Source: Allium sativum
Taxonomy: Eukaryota > Streptophyta > Magnoliopsida > Asparagales > Amaryllidaceae
DNA: 64,000 nucleotides
Direction of reading: 5' to 3'
Assembly (NCBI GenBank): GCA_030737875.1
Contig: CM060923.1
Location: forward strand, 490,260,453 to 490,324,452
Notes under the pieces: model-generated
Told to the model about the DNA's origin: nothing
Database searches by the model: none
What the model saw: the letters and a program-made list of their open reading frames with translations, nothing else
Translations under genes and position numbers: made by a program
Part shown: positions 46,640 to 58,856 of the stretch, in pieces
Numbering within the stretch: the first letter of the stretch is position 1
Layout: each line of letters begins with the position of its first letter

Positions 46640-47700
46640 GAATTTGTGTTCCAGAAATTTATGAGCTCAGAAAGGAGGTGCTGGATGAATGTCACAAGCC
46701 TAAACTGAGTATCTATCCAGGAGTTAGCAAAATAAACAATGATATTAAGCGCACGTTCTGGTGGATGACATTGAAAAGAGACATTTCTTTATATGTTAGC
46801 AGGGGTTCTACCTGCCAACAAGTAAAGAGCGATCAGCAGAAACTGGCCGGATTATTACAACCATTAGATATTCCAGGATGGAAGTGGGAGCAGATTTCCA
46901 TGGACTTCATAGATGGTTTTCCTCGAACCAAGAAAGGAAATGATAGTATTTTAGGTGATCGTAGATTGTCTCACGAAGACCGCCCATTTCATACCTGTCA
47001 AATCCAATAGAACGGCTCAAAGTTTAGCGCAGATTTACTTCAAAGAAATAGTTAAACTACATGGAGTGCCGCTCAGCATAGTCAGTGATAGAGATCCAAT
47101 ATTTACTAGCAAATTCTGGGAAGCATTTCAAACAGAATTGGGAACCAAGTTGAAAATAAGCACCGCTTATCATCCTCAAACAGATGGCCAGACTGAGAGG
47201 GTGAACCGTATTCTGGAAGATTTATTGCGGGCTTGTATTATTGATTATGGCGGATCATGGGAAGACCATTTATATTTGGCTAAGTTCACATATAACAACA
47301 GCTTCCAAGCGAGCTTGGGAATGTCGCCATTTGAAATGTTATACGGTAGACCGTGCAGATCTGCTGCATGTTGGGTTGAAACTGGAAATAGACTTGTATT
47401 GGGACCCGATATGATTCGTGATGCTTCAGACAAAGTTGATCTCATCAAGAAACGATTACAAACGGCTCAAAGCCGACAGAAAAGTTATGCGGATTCTAGA
47501 AGAAGAGATTTGTCATTTGTTGTTGGCAATTATGTTTATTTAAGAGTTTCTCCGATGAGGGGAGTAATCAGATTTGGTAAAACTGGGAAGTTGGCACCGA
47601 GATTTATTGGACCATTTCCTATTCTAGGACGAATTGGAGCCCTTGCTTATAGAGTTCAATTACCTGACTGGTTGCCTGGAGTACATGATGTGTTCCACGT
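46640..47700 (+). pseudogene. Integrase of element B, zinc module and frame damaged
   Basis: The zinc module reads CHKPKLSIYPG, where the second His is Tyr (codon 46714), and RGSTCQQVK, where the first Cys is Gly (codon 46804). A one-base gain near 46952 shifts frame between MDFIDGFP and the second half. The catalytic residues D (MDFIDG), D (VSDRDPIF) and E (NRILEDLL) remain. The downstream part stays open to 47959. Confidence 0.9.
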
Positions 47701-47799
47701 CTCTCAACTTAGGAAACATGTGCATGATCCAGATCTGATTATAGAAGAAGCAGCACAATGGGATTTGAATATTACTCCAGAATTGGCAGTCAGAAGAGA

Positions 47800-47959
47800 G
47801 CCGATGAAGATCATTGGCAAAGAAACTAAAGAGCTGATGAACAAGAAGGTTCATTTAGTTAAAGTGCAATGGAGTAGTGATCCTAGAGACTGTACTTGGG
47901 AGACTGAGGAGAGCATTAAGCAAGCCAATCCCAAATGCAGAGTGGACATCTATGACTAA
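47800..47959 (+). pseudogene. Chromodomain-like tail of element B integrase
   Basis: KKVHLVKVQWSSDPRDCTWE and the residues after it match the chromodomain-type ending of chromovirus integrases. The stop is at 47957-47959. About 100 bp of non-coding DNA leads to the LTR. Confidence 0.6.
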
Positions 47960-48046
47960 CTCTGGTGTGAGGTACATTTATAATACTTTACATTTCCGAA
48001 GTGTTTCCTACTATACTGTTGTTTCCTTTTCGGGGATGAAAAGTTT

Positions 48047-48060
48047 TAAGTGTGGGAGAT
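48047..48060 (+). other. Polypurine tract of element B
   Basis: A purine-rich taagtgtgggagat stretch directly abuts the 3' LTR. It is interrupted by pyrimidines, so it is weaker than A's tract. Confidence 0.7.
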
Positions 48061-49712
48061 TGTAACAACCCGGAAAATCTGAACCAGTTTAAAATTTTTA
48101 ATTTGGCTATTTTAATGAATTTTAAATATTTAAAATAAAATATTTTAAATAATAACAATGAAAAGTATGTTTGGATCGATGTTTGAAATTAAATATAATT
48201 AATTCTAATTATAAATAAGGCCTGAAATGGCGTTGTAGTTTCAAAATTTGAATTCGAATTTTGACTGACTGTATCGGGTGCAAAATAAAACGGATTTTAG
48301 TGAAACCAAAATATTTAAATCTGTTTGTGAATATTTTTCTAACGAATCTGAAAAATCGAAGTTTTATAGTGGAAATCAAAAGTTATGGCCAAATGAATTT
48401 TCAGAAAGGTCGCTATAGAGTATATATAGCCCTTGAAAATAGACATTTTGCAAACGACCTCGGAATTCGACGAAACCACTTTTGTTGGGTCCAAGATGTC
48501 AAATTATTGCTAGGTTTAAAATTTCATAATTTTTAAAGCTAATATGTGAGCGTGGCAAGGGAAAATGTGTTTGGTCAATTACAATTAAATTGGATCGACC
48601 AGAAAATGGCTATTTTTCAAACGGTCTCAGAATCTGACGAAACTAGTTTTTTTGGGACCATATCATCAAAACATAGCCAGATTTATTTTTCTGGAATTTT
48701 TCGAATCAGTTTGTGGCCCAGGCAAATTGAAATGTACGTTTAAAATAGAATTTGAATACTTTATACTTTAATTTGAAAAATAATTGACTGTAATAATCGA
48801 ACTGGCCTACGAAACATATCCCATTGTGACCGGGAAGGGGGTATTTAGCTAGGGGCGAAAGTCGTTGGGTTGAAATTGGTGTTCGTTTGAACAAAAGGAT
48901 ATTTTTGAATTTAAAATAAATTAAAAATAAAATATAATGGGCCAATCACCACTCTCACTTCCTTTTGACCTGGTCAAAACCCCGCTCCCTCTCTCCTCTC
49001 GACGACGCACGTCATTCCAACCTTCCCGACAAAATTGCCACAGCCATCGCCGGACCCCGCCACCACCTGATTTCGAAAGCTCCGCCTCCCTTCTTCAATT
49101 CCGACCTAGCCTCGACCCCCCTCGTCTAGTGTTTCGCGCGCAGCACCTCCTCCAAGTTCCGCTCTTTCCGCCGCCGCCCTGACCAATCCCGACCATCGAT
49201 CTCGACGAAATCCCCCTACACCTGAAGCTCTCTCCTCCCTCTATAACGCTGTACCCTCCGATCGTCGTATCGAGCCTCGGTTCTCACGATAAATCAAAAC
49301 CTAGTTTGGAACCAAACTGAGAGGTAAACGGCTTTGATTTTCTGAATTGAAAATAACACTTTTAAGTGTTGCAAACTTTGAAAAATCATATTTTTATCGT
49401 GTATTAACGAAATTCGATGAAACAGGAAACATCGTGACCGCAAGGAGGCTCTCTACATTCCAGAAGAGACCGCGGATTTTTCTAAGCTCGCTAGGATTTT
49501 TAGCAAAGCAACGAACCAATGTGAGATATCTTAACTGAAATGTGAATGTAAACGAGTTGTATAAGTTATATAAGCGAAGTGTAAATTATATACGCATTGT
49601 ATACCTCATGTACATGTGTTGTATAAGTTATATGAGCGATGCATAAATTATACAAGCGTTGTATGAAAAATATATGCATTGAAATTCAGTTGAAATGAAA
49701 ATGAAATATTTA

Positions 49713-49714
<2 letters not shown>

Positions 49715-49770
<56 letters not shown>
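49715..49770. repeat. TA microsatellite, expanded in one LTR of B
   Basis: About 28 TA units; the partner LTR has only three at the equivalent place (near 39460). Confidence 0.92.
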
Positions 49771-49773
<3 letters not shown>

Positions 49774-50154
49774 TCCCTCGTCCACAAACCATGGACGATA
49801 TTTATTGCTTGTGATTGGCGTGAAAATATGTAGTAAGACGAATGGTTGAAAATAATTGTTTGTGGTTGATATTGTTGGATTGTGGTTGAAAAATATCTTT
49901 GTGGTTGAAAAATACCCTCTTGTGGTTGAAACAAATTAGAATAGGATTGTGGAAATGAAAATAAAACCATGCTCGCCTACGTCCGAATTAGACGCACGAA
50001 ATCCCCATTGTCAAAAACCGCAAGGTTTTAAGGTAGAGCGAGGAGCCGTACATCGATATGGTCCCGGTTTTAACTACCCTGTCGTTATGTTGCCGAAATT
50101 TTCTGAAATATACATGTGTTAGAATTATTTTCATTTGTTGAAAAAAAAAATCAT

Positions 50155-50700
50155 GTGTTGAATAGAAATTCATTCGTTGAATAGAAATTCATGTGTTGAA
50201 TAGTATTCGTGTTTAAATAAATTGCTTTAACAATAAAAATCACATTTTTATTGTATATATGAACTATAGAAAACCTTCATGTGTTGAATAGAAATTCATT
50301 CGTTGAATAGAAATTCATGTGTTGAATGGTATTCGTGTTTTGAATAAATTGCTTTAACAATAAAAATCACATTTTTATTATATATATGAACTATAGAAAA
50401 CATTCATGTGTTGAATAGAAATTCATTCGTTGAATAGAAATTCATGTGTTGAATGGTATTCATGTTTTAAATAAATTGTTTTAACAATAAAAATCATATT
50501 GTATTTTATATATGAACCGTAGAAAACATTCATTTGTTGAATAAAGGACTAGAACAATAAAAATCATATTTTTATCGTATAAGTGAAGTTGAAAACATTC
50601 ATGTGTTGAATATATGAAGTGAACAATAAAAATTACATTTTTATTGAGAATATGAAGTGTTAAAAACATGTAGGTGTTGAATAAATATTTTTGAAGATAA
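50155..50700. repeat. 127-bp tandem repeat and hairpin array, 3' LTR of B
   Basis: Three 127-bp units, then the same variable-arm hairpins as in the 5' LTR. Confidence 0.85.
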
Positions 50701-52297
50701 AAATATCATTTTCATCACGTATGCGACTCGCTAAAAAAATACAAGTGTTGAAATAAATATTGGTTTGGTATGAATATTATTTTTAACATTGATAGGAACT
50801 AAATAAAATAGTCATGTGTTGAGATATATTTTACTTCGCTAAAAATATCATTTTTATAAGAAGTATGAAGTGTCAAAATGACCACTTGCTCGAATAAATA
50901 TGCATGTGTTGAAATATTCGTTAATTAGCTAATGATATGATTTTTGCTTATGTATGCAACATTAGAATGAATGGTAACTTTAAACCAAATCGAATCAAGT
51001 ATGGAATTGAATCGAAATTTGAAAAGTGATTAGAATTGCACACATGTACATGCATATTTATTGAACAGGTTATAACAATGAGACTAGAGAAGAGGAATAA
51101 AATTGTATGCCCGACAAATAGGTACACATTTCTTGTTTTGCTTGGGTGATGATTTTATGAGCCGATTGACTAGCCGCTTGGCTTTTTCTTTTTCTTTTTG
51201 AGATGAGACTCCCGTGTGGCTGTTTGGGGATTTTCCCAACCCTTCCCGTACAAAGGAGGTTATGGCGAAATTTTCCAAAATATAAAGGCATTAGTGAAAT
51301 TTTTGAAGTGAAAATGATTTAGAAATCGCCGAATGAATTATATTTACATATATATATATATATATATATATATAAATTAAATTAAATTAAAACGAATCGA
51401 GGCCGTGCAGTTCGCGTTTTGAAATCGTAAATTTAATCGATTATACGAAAGATCCGACCATCGGATTTTGACGAATCTGGAACCATTAGGTTCGCTTTGA
51501 GAGATCTTTCCAACGATATAAACTTGGTTAAGATCCAACGGTTAGATTTCCCGATATGTGTAAAACAAATTTGGGGAAAAACAGCGCCACTGCCCCGGCA
51601 CGACCTGAAACGTCGTTTAATTAAATATGGCCATTTTTAAATAAATAAAAATGGCGAAAAATCATTATAAAATATTGTAAGCGATATGGGATGAAAATAA
51701 ACCAAATTTACTTGGTTTGCTTGACATTGATGGTTGAATGTGTTTGACATGAAAATTATACTAAAGAACTGAAATGTGAATGTCGAATAATTTAACCATG
51801 GACAGAATTGATTTGAATTTTAAGTATACGTGAATTATTTGAAAAGGCCGAGTTAATCCTCATTTCAAATAATTGATCGAGCGATTCAAAGTTGAAAATA
51901 TGAAGACGGTTCAAGACCGACGATCTTCGTATCGGATGGATGGGTGCTACTGAGGTTCCTGATTGGAGTAGCTACCTTGAAGGGACTGAAGTAGTAGCCG
52001 TCTGGACGTATGTGTTGATGGTACGGATATGCGAGGAATATGGTGCCTCCGGTTTTGTTCAGACCCAGAATGGACTTGTAAATGGACTGTGTGTCTGACA
52101 TTGGATTTTGTACTGTGCTAATTGATCTTTGTTAAATATATATCTGTTTGGCGGCAGAGAATTTATTCTCTTGCTTAATGCCGTTCTCTGAGATGTACGA
52201 GGTCAGAGATTATATATCGCTGGGAATTAGTCGCATGGAGTGGATTGCCTGTGTGGCATGCCAAGGTGCAGTGATCAAGGCTTCTGTTGCAAAGCAA

Positions 52298-52545
52298 CTG
52301 CCTAAACAAGAATTCTTGAACGGTGAACAACCAGAGCCTATTACTCACTACATCAAAGAATTTCCATTAATTCAACCATGGAAATCCGTCGGAAAAGAAA
52401 AAATACGCATGAAATATATAGCAAAAATGAAAAAAGAAACGATTGTTGCTTTTAGGAATGCAGACTATAGCAACAAGAAAGCCCTTAGTCTATTATCTTA
52501 CTCGTCAAGTCATGAGAGTTCGACGTTCGATACGCCATACATATC
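52298..52545 (+). other. Coding-like filler segment in B's 3' LTR
   Basis: 248 bp absent from the 5' LTR, replacing 17 bp (42109-42125). One frame is open across all 82 codons and reads like protein (for example [18 protein letters not shown] and [15 protein letters not shown]), with a composition unlike the surrounding LTR. It is flanked on both sides by cacaaagca/caaagca words. I do not recognise the source protein. It is best read as a captured or templated fragment, not a working gene. Confidence 0.7.
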
Positions 52546-54447
52546 ACAAAGCACGGCTTTGTGTATAGCATGGATTCGCGAGCCTCACACCTCGGTATGA
52601 GTCAAAAACGGGATAAGGACAGCAGGGAGAGCACGACGTTTCTTTCTAGCTAGAGATAGTGTCAGTGCTTAAATTGGCTGACATTTATATTATTTTGATC
52701 TATGTGGTTGTTGGAATGCGAAGCACCTCGATTTTAGGTCTGTGAGGACCGGGAAACGTGTGTTCAGGAATACTAATCCACTAACGTAAGAGTGGACCGG
52801 CCCTGAAGCATCCAGGGGTTACCCAGAGTGTGTAGTCCTGAGGCATTTGCTAGAGTGTCTCGAAGAGGAGAGCAGCTTGCCCCTTGCCTCGACTCATGAT
52901 GGAATCCAAAACTTCCAATACGAGATTACGGATTCAATTTATACTTATATATGGCGACATAGTGGCATGGGACGCTCATGCCGTCTATGATTGATATTTA
53001 TGATTGAATTTGCTTTTGAAACATATATGCACTAGTAATAATATCAAGTGATTTTTCTTTACACGTATTAAGCATATTTTGGCCATTATAAGGTAAAACT
53101 CTATAACGGCTTCATTCTTTATAAAAAGCATTACATTATTTAAAGAATTTACTTTGTTTTAATGCATTGGCAATCACTGGAGTAAACCCGTTCCGCGAAA
53201 GTGGCGTGGTCCTATGATGTGCCTTATTATTGTTGTTTAACCAGTTAAGTAGATTTCTCATACCAATCCCATGACTGACTTGTTGTTTGTTTCACTTTTG
53301 CAAACTCAGGTGCCCTTATTTTCACATGGGCAGCCTAGTTGACAGATGACAGGATATTTTGGCTTAGCACCGCAGCATGGAGTGCGTTTTTGGCTTGATG
53401 GCGAAGATTAAATTTCCTTGTATTTTGGCTATGGACTTTCCGCCATTCTTATCTTATGTATATGATTCCGCCTATGGCGATGTAGACTGATTTACTTCCA
53501 ACATGCATTACTTTATGTATATGTACCACCTCTGGCGATGTAGACTGATACCTCTATTATGTCTCACTGTATGTATATATTCTGCTTATGGCGATGTAGA
53601 CTGATCATTCCCCTTTTATGCACTAAGTTATATCCTACAATGTGCTACTCTGGTGTTGTTACATGTTATGATTCCGCTGTCATATTTATGTAAAATTACT
53701 CTATTTTCTGTTTATGCTATTATTTGTACTCTGCTAATGATGATTAATGTGTTATATTCTAATGATTATCCTTAACACCGTCGTACCGGTTTTGGGATCA
53801 TCACAATATTTCAACATTTTCGTGTCCATCCAAAATCGGACATCAAAATCATATTTTGATTCTTACTGAATATTATTCTAAAATATTCATTATTTCTGAA
53901 TTGGAATCAAACTCAATCAAATACCATATAATTTTATTTATATAGTTTCCATGCATCACATGTATTCAAAAATAGCGATAAACAACTATTAAACATTCAA
54001 TTCACATCCGAAGTGCAATTTACAACTGTAGAAGCATTAAATAATTAAATAACGCTTATAATAGTCTGTCAATCAATCGGTTGACATACAATTAAATCCA
54101 AGGGAGATGTGAATTAATTATCATCCCTAGACCCATGTGGGGTTTTCAACCATCAACAATAATTATTTGCATATTTGGGTGATGTGTAAAATTATTGTCC
54201 TAATACCCATGCGGGGTTTACGTCAAATTCCATGTGAACTTATCTACATATTTGGGGGACGGGTGGGTAGATTGTCATCCTAAAATAATTTATTATATAT
54301 ATGTTTTATATATGACCATTTATAATCACAATTTAATAATGATAACATTAAAGCAGTAAACAACCATCAATCACCAAACAAATATTGCAATCATAGGCAG
54401 TCAATATACATTCAGTCATAGATATAACAACCGTAAAAATAATTTGA

Positions 54448-54463
54448 GTGAGAGAGTTCTCAC
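54448..54463 (-). promoter_or_regulatory. Donor-like GTGAG-N6-CTCAC inverted repeat in LTR C
   Basis: + strand GTGAG-AGAGTT-CTCAC. LTR sense is CCAATT|GTGAGAAC. Positionally equivalent to the sites in H and I. Confidence 0.5.
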
Positions 54464-55275
54464 AATTGGTTTCCACTCCGTCAGTCTTTAATTGACGATT
54501 CCAATACTGTTTGGGTTTAAATTTGCCTCATATTCTAACTTGCTCTATTTCTTTTCTAGTTAGTTCCATGGCATAGTGCTTTCCTTCACGATTCCAATGC
54601 ACTCAAATTTTTCCAATTCTGATATCGAATGAAAAAGATATCATCATTACAAGTTATACGATATAATTAATATAATTATTTCTTAATTAACCCTTATTAA
54701 TTAATTACATTTGGAAATAAATTAATTTAGGCTGTCCATCTCAGATCCAAAGGCGCTGCTCCTTCTTTTTACTTGCGTCTCCAGGCAACTTCAAACTTAT
54801 GTCGATCTCGTTCCTTCACTCACGCACGATAATCCAAGAAGTCGGTTGTCGATCCAAGAGTGCCACCTTGAAGCTCCTTGTGCCGCCTCCCCATAGCCGG
54901 AATTGGGTGCAGCTGGCACCCCTAGGTAACCGCGAAAACGAGCTCGAACGCTCGAGCTTTGAGCTGCCAAATCGAGAATGTTCCTCCACCATAGATGATC
55001 ATACCCGGATCAATTTAAAGATCCCAGAATCCTTATAAATTTTTTGTTATGATATTTTCGACTTAATGCGAGGATTGGAAAATTTTAACGAATTAAAATT
55101 GGAAGAAATGGATCGTCGATTAACAATGGGTCAGTGGCTCGGCATTATAAGGATTAGGGTTTTGTTTTTCCATTTATACCTTTTTATTTTATAATATTAT
55201 TTAATTCATGAATTATTTGCTTGTCGATCCGAACTCCAAATCAAACCCAATGACTGTCTCCCCCAACCAAATACC

Positions 55276-58200
55276 TGTTGGATCTAGATTAACCCTAAAG
55301 GGGGGTGAATAGGGTTTATTACTGTTTTGAAGTGTTATTAAAATAAATCGCAGAACAGATAATCAACAAGGAAATAAATGCAGTAAATAACACACAGATA
55401 AACCCAGCTTCGGCAGACTCTGCCTACTACTATATTCACTAAGCTTTCTACTAGGTGTTAATAACAGATCCCGCTTACAGACCCTGTAAACTCGCTCTCC
55501 CTGCTCCTGTACTAACCCTACGCTCAAAACCCTAGACTGACCGATATCCCCTCGACCAGATTTTCCCGAATTACAAACCCGTAATTCGTAACCTTAGATT
55601 TTACAGACTCTAGTAAACTGCCAACTAAACCCTAACTGGATTCTCCTAGAATTTTTCAGACTCTAGCAATTGTTTAGACGGTTACAAAAGAAATTGAAAA
55701 ATACAACAAAAACAATTAAATAAAATCAGAAACAAGTAAAACCCTAGTTTTAAAAGAAATTTAAAACTCCTCTTTAAAACATTAAACTTGGCTTAGCCAA
55801 GCTAAGTACGCCAGTCCATCTTTATTTCCTTTTGCCCCGATCTCTTTCTCTATTGAAAATGGCAGCTGGGAAGTGAAAATCGAAAACTAGGGTTTCCTCT
55901 CTGAATCTCCAAATCGAATCGATGGCTTTCTGGAATTGATGGAATAGCTTCTCTAATGCTAGATTCTTTGTTGCTTGATGCTTCGATTTGGAATTTGGTT
56001 CCTTGTCGTCAATTTTGTGATCAAAACTCTCTGGAGAAAACTGTGAGTATTTTATTTTCTTTTGTTCTTGACTCTGTGATGCTCGGTTTCGATTTCGATG
56101 TTCTCTCAACCTATGATGAATTTATGTGTAGAATATATATAGGGTAATCCGAACCCTAAGAAAAACTCTGATTTCATAAAATGACCTGGCTGATTTTGTG
56201 CGTGATTTGTGTTGCCTGATTTCCTCTTTTGGTTCCTTTGATTTTGTGTGATTAATCCTTGATGAAACAAGACATGATTTTATCTTCAACGAATTTGGAA
56301 ATACATTGCCTACGTGTGATTGTTCCTGCCAAAATTAAATCACTGATCAAATAAAATGGGAAACAAATTTGTGATAACTTGCCTTAGACAGCTCTCGTGA
56401 TTTTGGCATAAAATTACCGATTTTAGGAAGATAAAAACATTTGTTTGCATGCCCAAAAATTAAACTGTGATTTCACGTATGTATACCTTGAGAAAAATTC
56501 CTGATTGATTCAAAAACAGGAAATAAATAGTTTCTTTCTTCTTGAATGATTTTCTACAAATAACACTTGGCAAAAAGATTTGATTGAAAACCTGAATGAT
56601 ATCCATTTATGACCATGGTTTGCATTTGAATATCTTGCCATGATTGTTGCCATTACCATTCAAAAAAAAATTACTGATTTGTAGCACCATTCATATATGC
56701 AAGTTTGCATATTATACGTGATTACTTGCATTGTTTCCTGCCAAATATAGTTCCTTTGTTTGCACTGATGTATTCTTGGTTGATTTCTAGAAAAAATGAA
56801 TTGCAGAAAAATTCTTCTTTCCTAAAAACATGTAATTGTTAAGTTTGCAAAGAAAACAAACTTTCTTATTTCTTCTTGCATTCAAGAGGCCCTTGCTTGT
56901 GCATTACTTTTTCCATAAATTAAATTTATGCCAAATACTGGAATTCTGGAGTCACATCATAAGTTTGCCAGAAAATTCGAACACTGATTTAACTTGCTAA
57001 AGATGGAATGCTTAATTTCTTGAATGCACTCATTTATGCTGCACACATTTAGTTTGCATGTACCCTCTTTCTAAACCTTGATCACGAACCATGTATCCAT
57101 GTACAAATTTGAGCTTCATCACTGCTTCATATACGTTTGAATGTGCACACACACATGATGCTGCCTTCCATTTGTTACTATGAATTCACTTTAGTGATTT
57201 TATCAAACTTGAGATTCGCATGATGCTGTCTTATGCTTGTCCACTTGATTGATTCCATTTTTTCAACATATATATAGTTGAGAAACTCCTGTTTGTGTCA
57301 CCAATGTTGCATGTATACAAACTTCACTTTGCTTCATCATTGTGTATGCATGCTCTATGCTGTTGCTTGTACATGTTTGCATAGAAGCTTGTTATACACC
57401 ATGTCTGACTTGAGTTTATCACTTGTACATTCACCACTGATGTGTAAAAGTGACTTCGCTGATTTGTTTGTATTTTTGGCTTCAAGTTGACTTTGGCTCC
57501 ATGTTGACTTTGCTGATTTTTGGCTCCATGTTGACTTTGGCTCCATGTGCACTGAGTCGAGAAGGTCCACGTAGCTACTCCTCAGTTGCACACTGGATTG
57601 GCGAGGCAGTGCACACGTGTATATGCATGCACATGTGTACATGCAGCCATCTAGAATAGATTTTCCTGTCCCTCCACTATAATATGTGTATATACATACA
57701 CATGTGTGTGTATACATATATCATGCGCGTGCTACATTCACATATCAAATCAAGTCATGAAAAATGATGAGAAACACACCGAAATTCTGAGGCAAATAAA
57801 ATTTTAAAAATAAAATTTATATCTGCATGTATTCTGTTTCATTTCTATTGCAGTGTACTGTGTGTGTTTCATATGTGATAGGTAAGCGAACGATGACTGG
57901 ACTGACTGTGAGCAGTGAAGACAGAAGACTGAAGACAGAAGACAGTGTGTGTATATGTCAGTGAATGAATGTATATGAGATTGTATAACTGAAACTGTAT
58001 ATGAGTGAATGAGAGTTGTAGTGAGGAACTGTGTACGAAAATGATATGATATGAAATGTAACAGTGTAGTGTACAAATAGCGGAGTTGTAAATTTTTACT
58101 GTTTTTAAATGTTTGAAATAAAATATTCTATTTAAATAAAATACAGTGTCAATAAATAAAATACAGTGTCAATATTTGAATTTCTATTCTATTTAAATAT

Positions 58201-58330
58201 AAATATTATATTTATGTCTGTGATGTGATGTAATAGTACAATAACAAACACATTAAAAATAATATATATTTGGTTGTTATCATCAAACAAAAATCATATA
58301 ATTGTGTATACAACTACGTTATATACAACA
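55276..58330 (-). mobile_element. D1: reverse-strand copia-type LTR (Sirevirus-like)
   Basis: 3055 bp, tgttggatctag to atatacaaca, beside a minus-strand polypurine tract. It shares its whole order of blocks with D2: ggggggtgaatagggttt at the left, aaatgatgagaaacacac near 57757 and the atctccccctttt junction. On the minus strand it is a 3' LTR. atacc (55271-55275) is the left flank; the other side is broken by E. Short open frames are not supported as genes. Confidence 0.75.
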
Positions 58331-58856
58331 ATCTCCCCCTTTTGATGATGACAAACAAATAAATGATTCTGAAAATAATAAATGTGTTTGTACGTGAATT
58401 GTGGAACTCCCCCTAAATGTATGCTACCCCTACAACTAACCTCCCCCTAGCTCTGATACCATATGTGCAAGAGTGAACATAATAAATCAAATGATTTTTC
58501 AATGATAAAAATATTTATAAAATATTCACTCATAAACCAAAATCTCAACCATTTTCCCCCTTTTGTTATCATCAAAAGGATACAGAATTTAAAATAGCGA
58601 TGAAAAATTACTAGAAAAATGGTTAAGAGAGGGAATGTTCACTATAAATCAAACAAAAATAATAATATTCCAAGAATCGGTGGCAAATTTCACATTTTAG
58701 AATGATGAATTTATGATGAAATTTATAAGAATGGGGAGAGTTATAAAAATACGGATTTCAATTATATTCAAAAACAGATTTTTAAAATTGAAACACAAAA
58801 ACAGTGATGGATTTTGGACTATAATTATAAATTCAACTTAAGTGACAAAATCGAAT
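58331..58856 (-). mobile_element. D1 interior, 3' tail with repeated polypurine motifs
   Basis: On the minus strand, repeated GGGGGAG/GGGGGAA words (58333, 58409, 58442, 58556) precede the LTR. Multiple polypurine tracts of this kind are a reported hallmark of Sirevirus 3' regions. The adjacent tract is aaaagggggagat. Truncated by the E insertion. Confidence 0.65.
58450..58461 (-). other. Primer-site-like 12-mer inside D1's polypurine tail
   Basis: + strand gctctgatacca is TGGTATCAGAGC on the minus strand, identical to an initiator-Met-tRNA primer site, directly beside ctagggggagg. D2 lacks it at the equivalent place. Confidence 0.6.

Larger units (their letters stand above)
37797..53805 (+). 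mobile_element. Element B: Ty3/gypsy chromovirus with giant LTRs, full length but dead
   Basis: 16.0 kb with LTRs of 5642 bp (37797-43438) and 5745 bp (48061-53805) around a 4622-bp interior. It has a primer site at 43441, gag-pol in one frame, and an atatt duplication. About four differences in the first 120 aligned LTR bases (by eye) make it younger than A. The interior encodes Gag with two zinc knuckles, protease, RT, RNase H, integrase and a chromodomain-like tail. Together the LTRs are about two and a half times the interior, an unusual proportion for a chromovirus. Confidence 0.93.
48061..53805 (+). repeat. 3' LTR of element B
   Basis: 5745 bp, tgtaacaacccgg to gatcatcaca. Differs from its partner by three 127-bp units instead of four (phases 50228, 50355, 50482), a long TA run at 49715-49770, and a 248-bp coding-like segment at 52298-52545 in place of 17 bp. 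It also lacks a short segment near 53100 (the tcctccggtttgcattgc block of 42700). Confidence 0.93.
34548..55275 (-). mobile_element. C: reverse-strand giant LTR, interrupted by element B and by D1
   Basis: Segments are 34548-37796 and 53806-55275; the rest lies beyond D1. It starts tgacacgacccg on +. Its order of blocks follows LTR H closely: the tcatgagtcaaggcaagg box near 35355, the LTR-wide acacccactgtgttatc box near 36600, the tgtcaatcaatcgg box near 54065 and the GTGAG...CTCAC inverted repeat at 54448. Rejoining it across B needs only removal of one atatt. No gene is supported. Sequence at 54720-55275 is its leader and U3 side. The far end is not in the window. Confidence 0.72.

Noticed and set aside
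52148..52600. 150-codon open frame treated as one gene
   Set aside because: Its two ends are ordinary LTR sequence shared with the twin LTR. Only the middle 82 codons are foreign, so it is reported as a filler segment.
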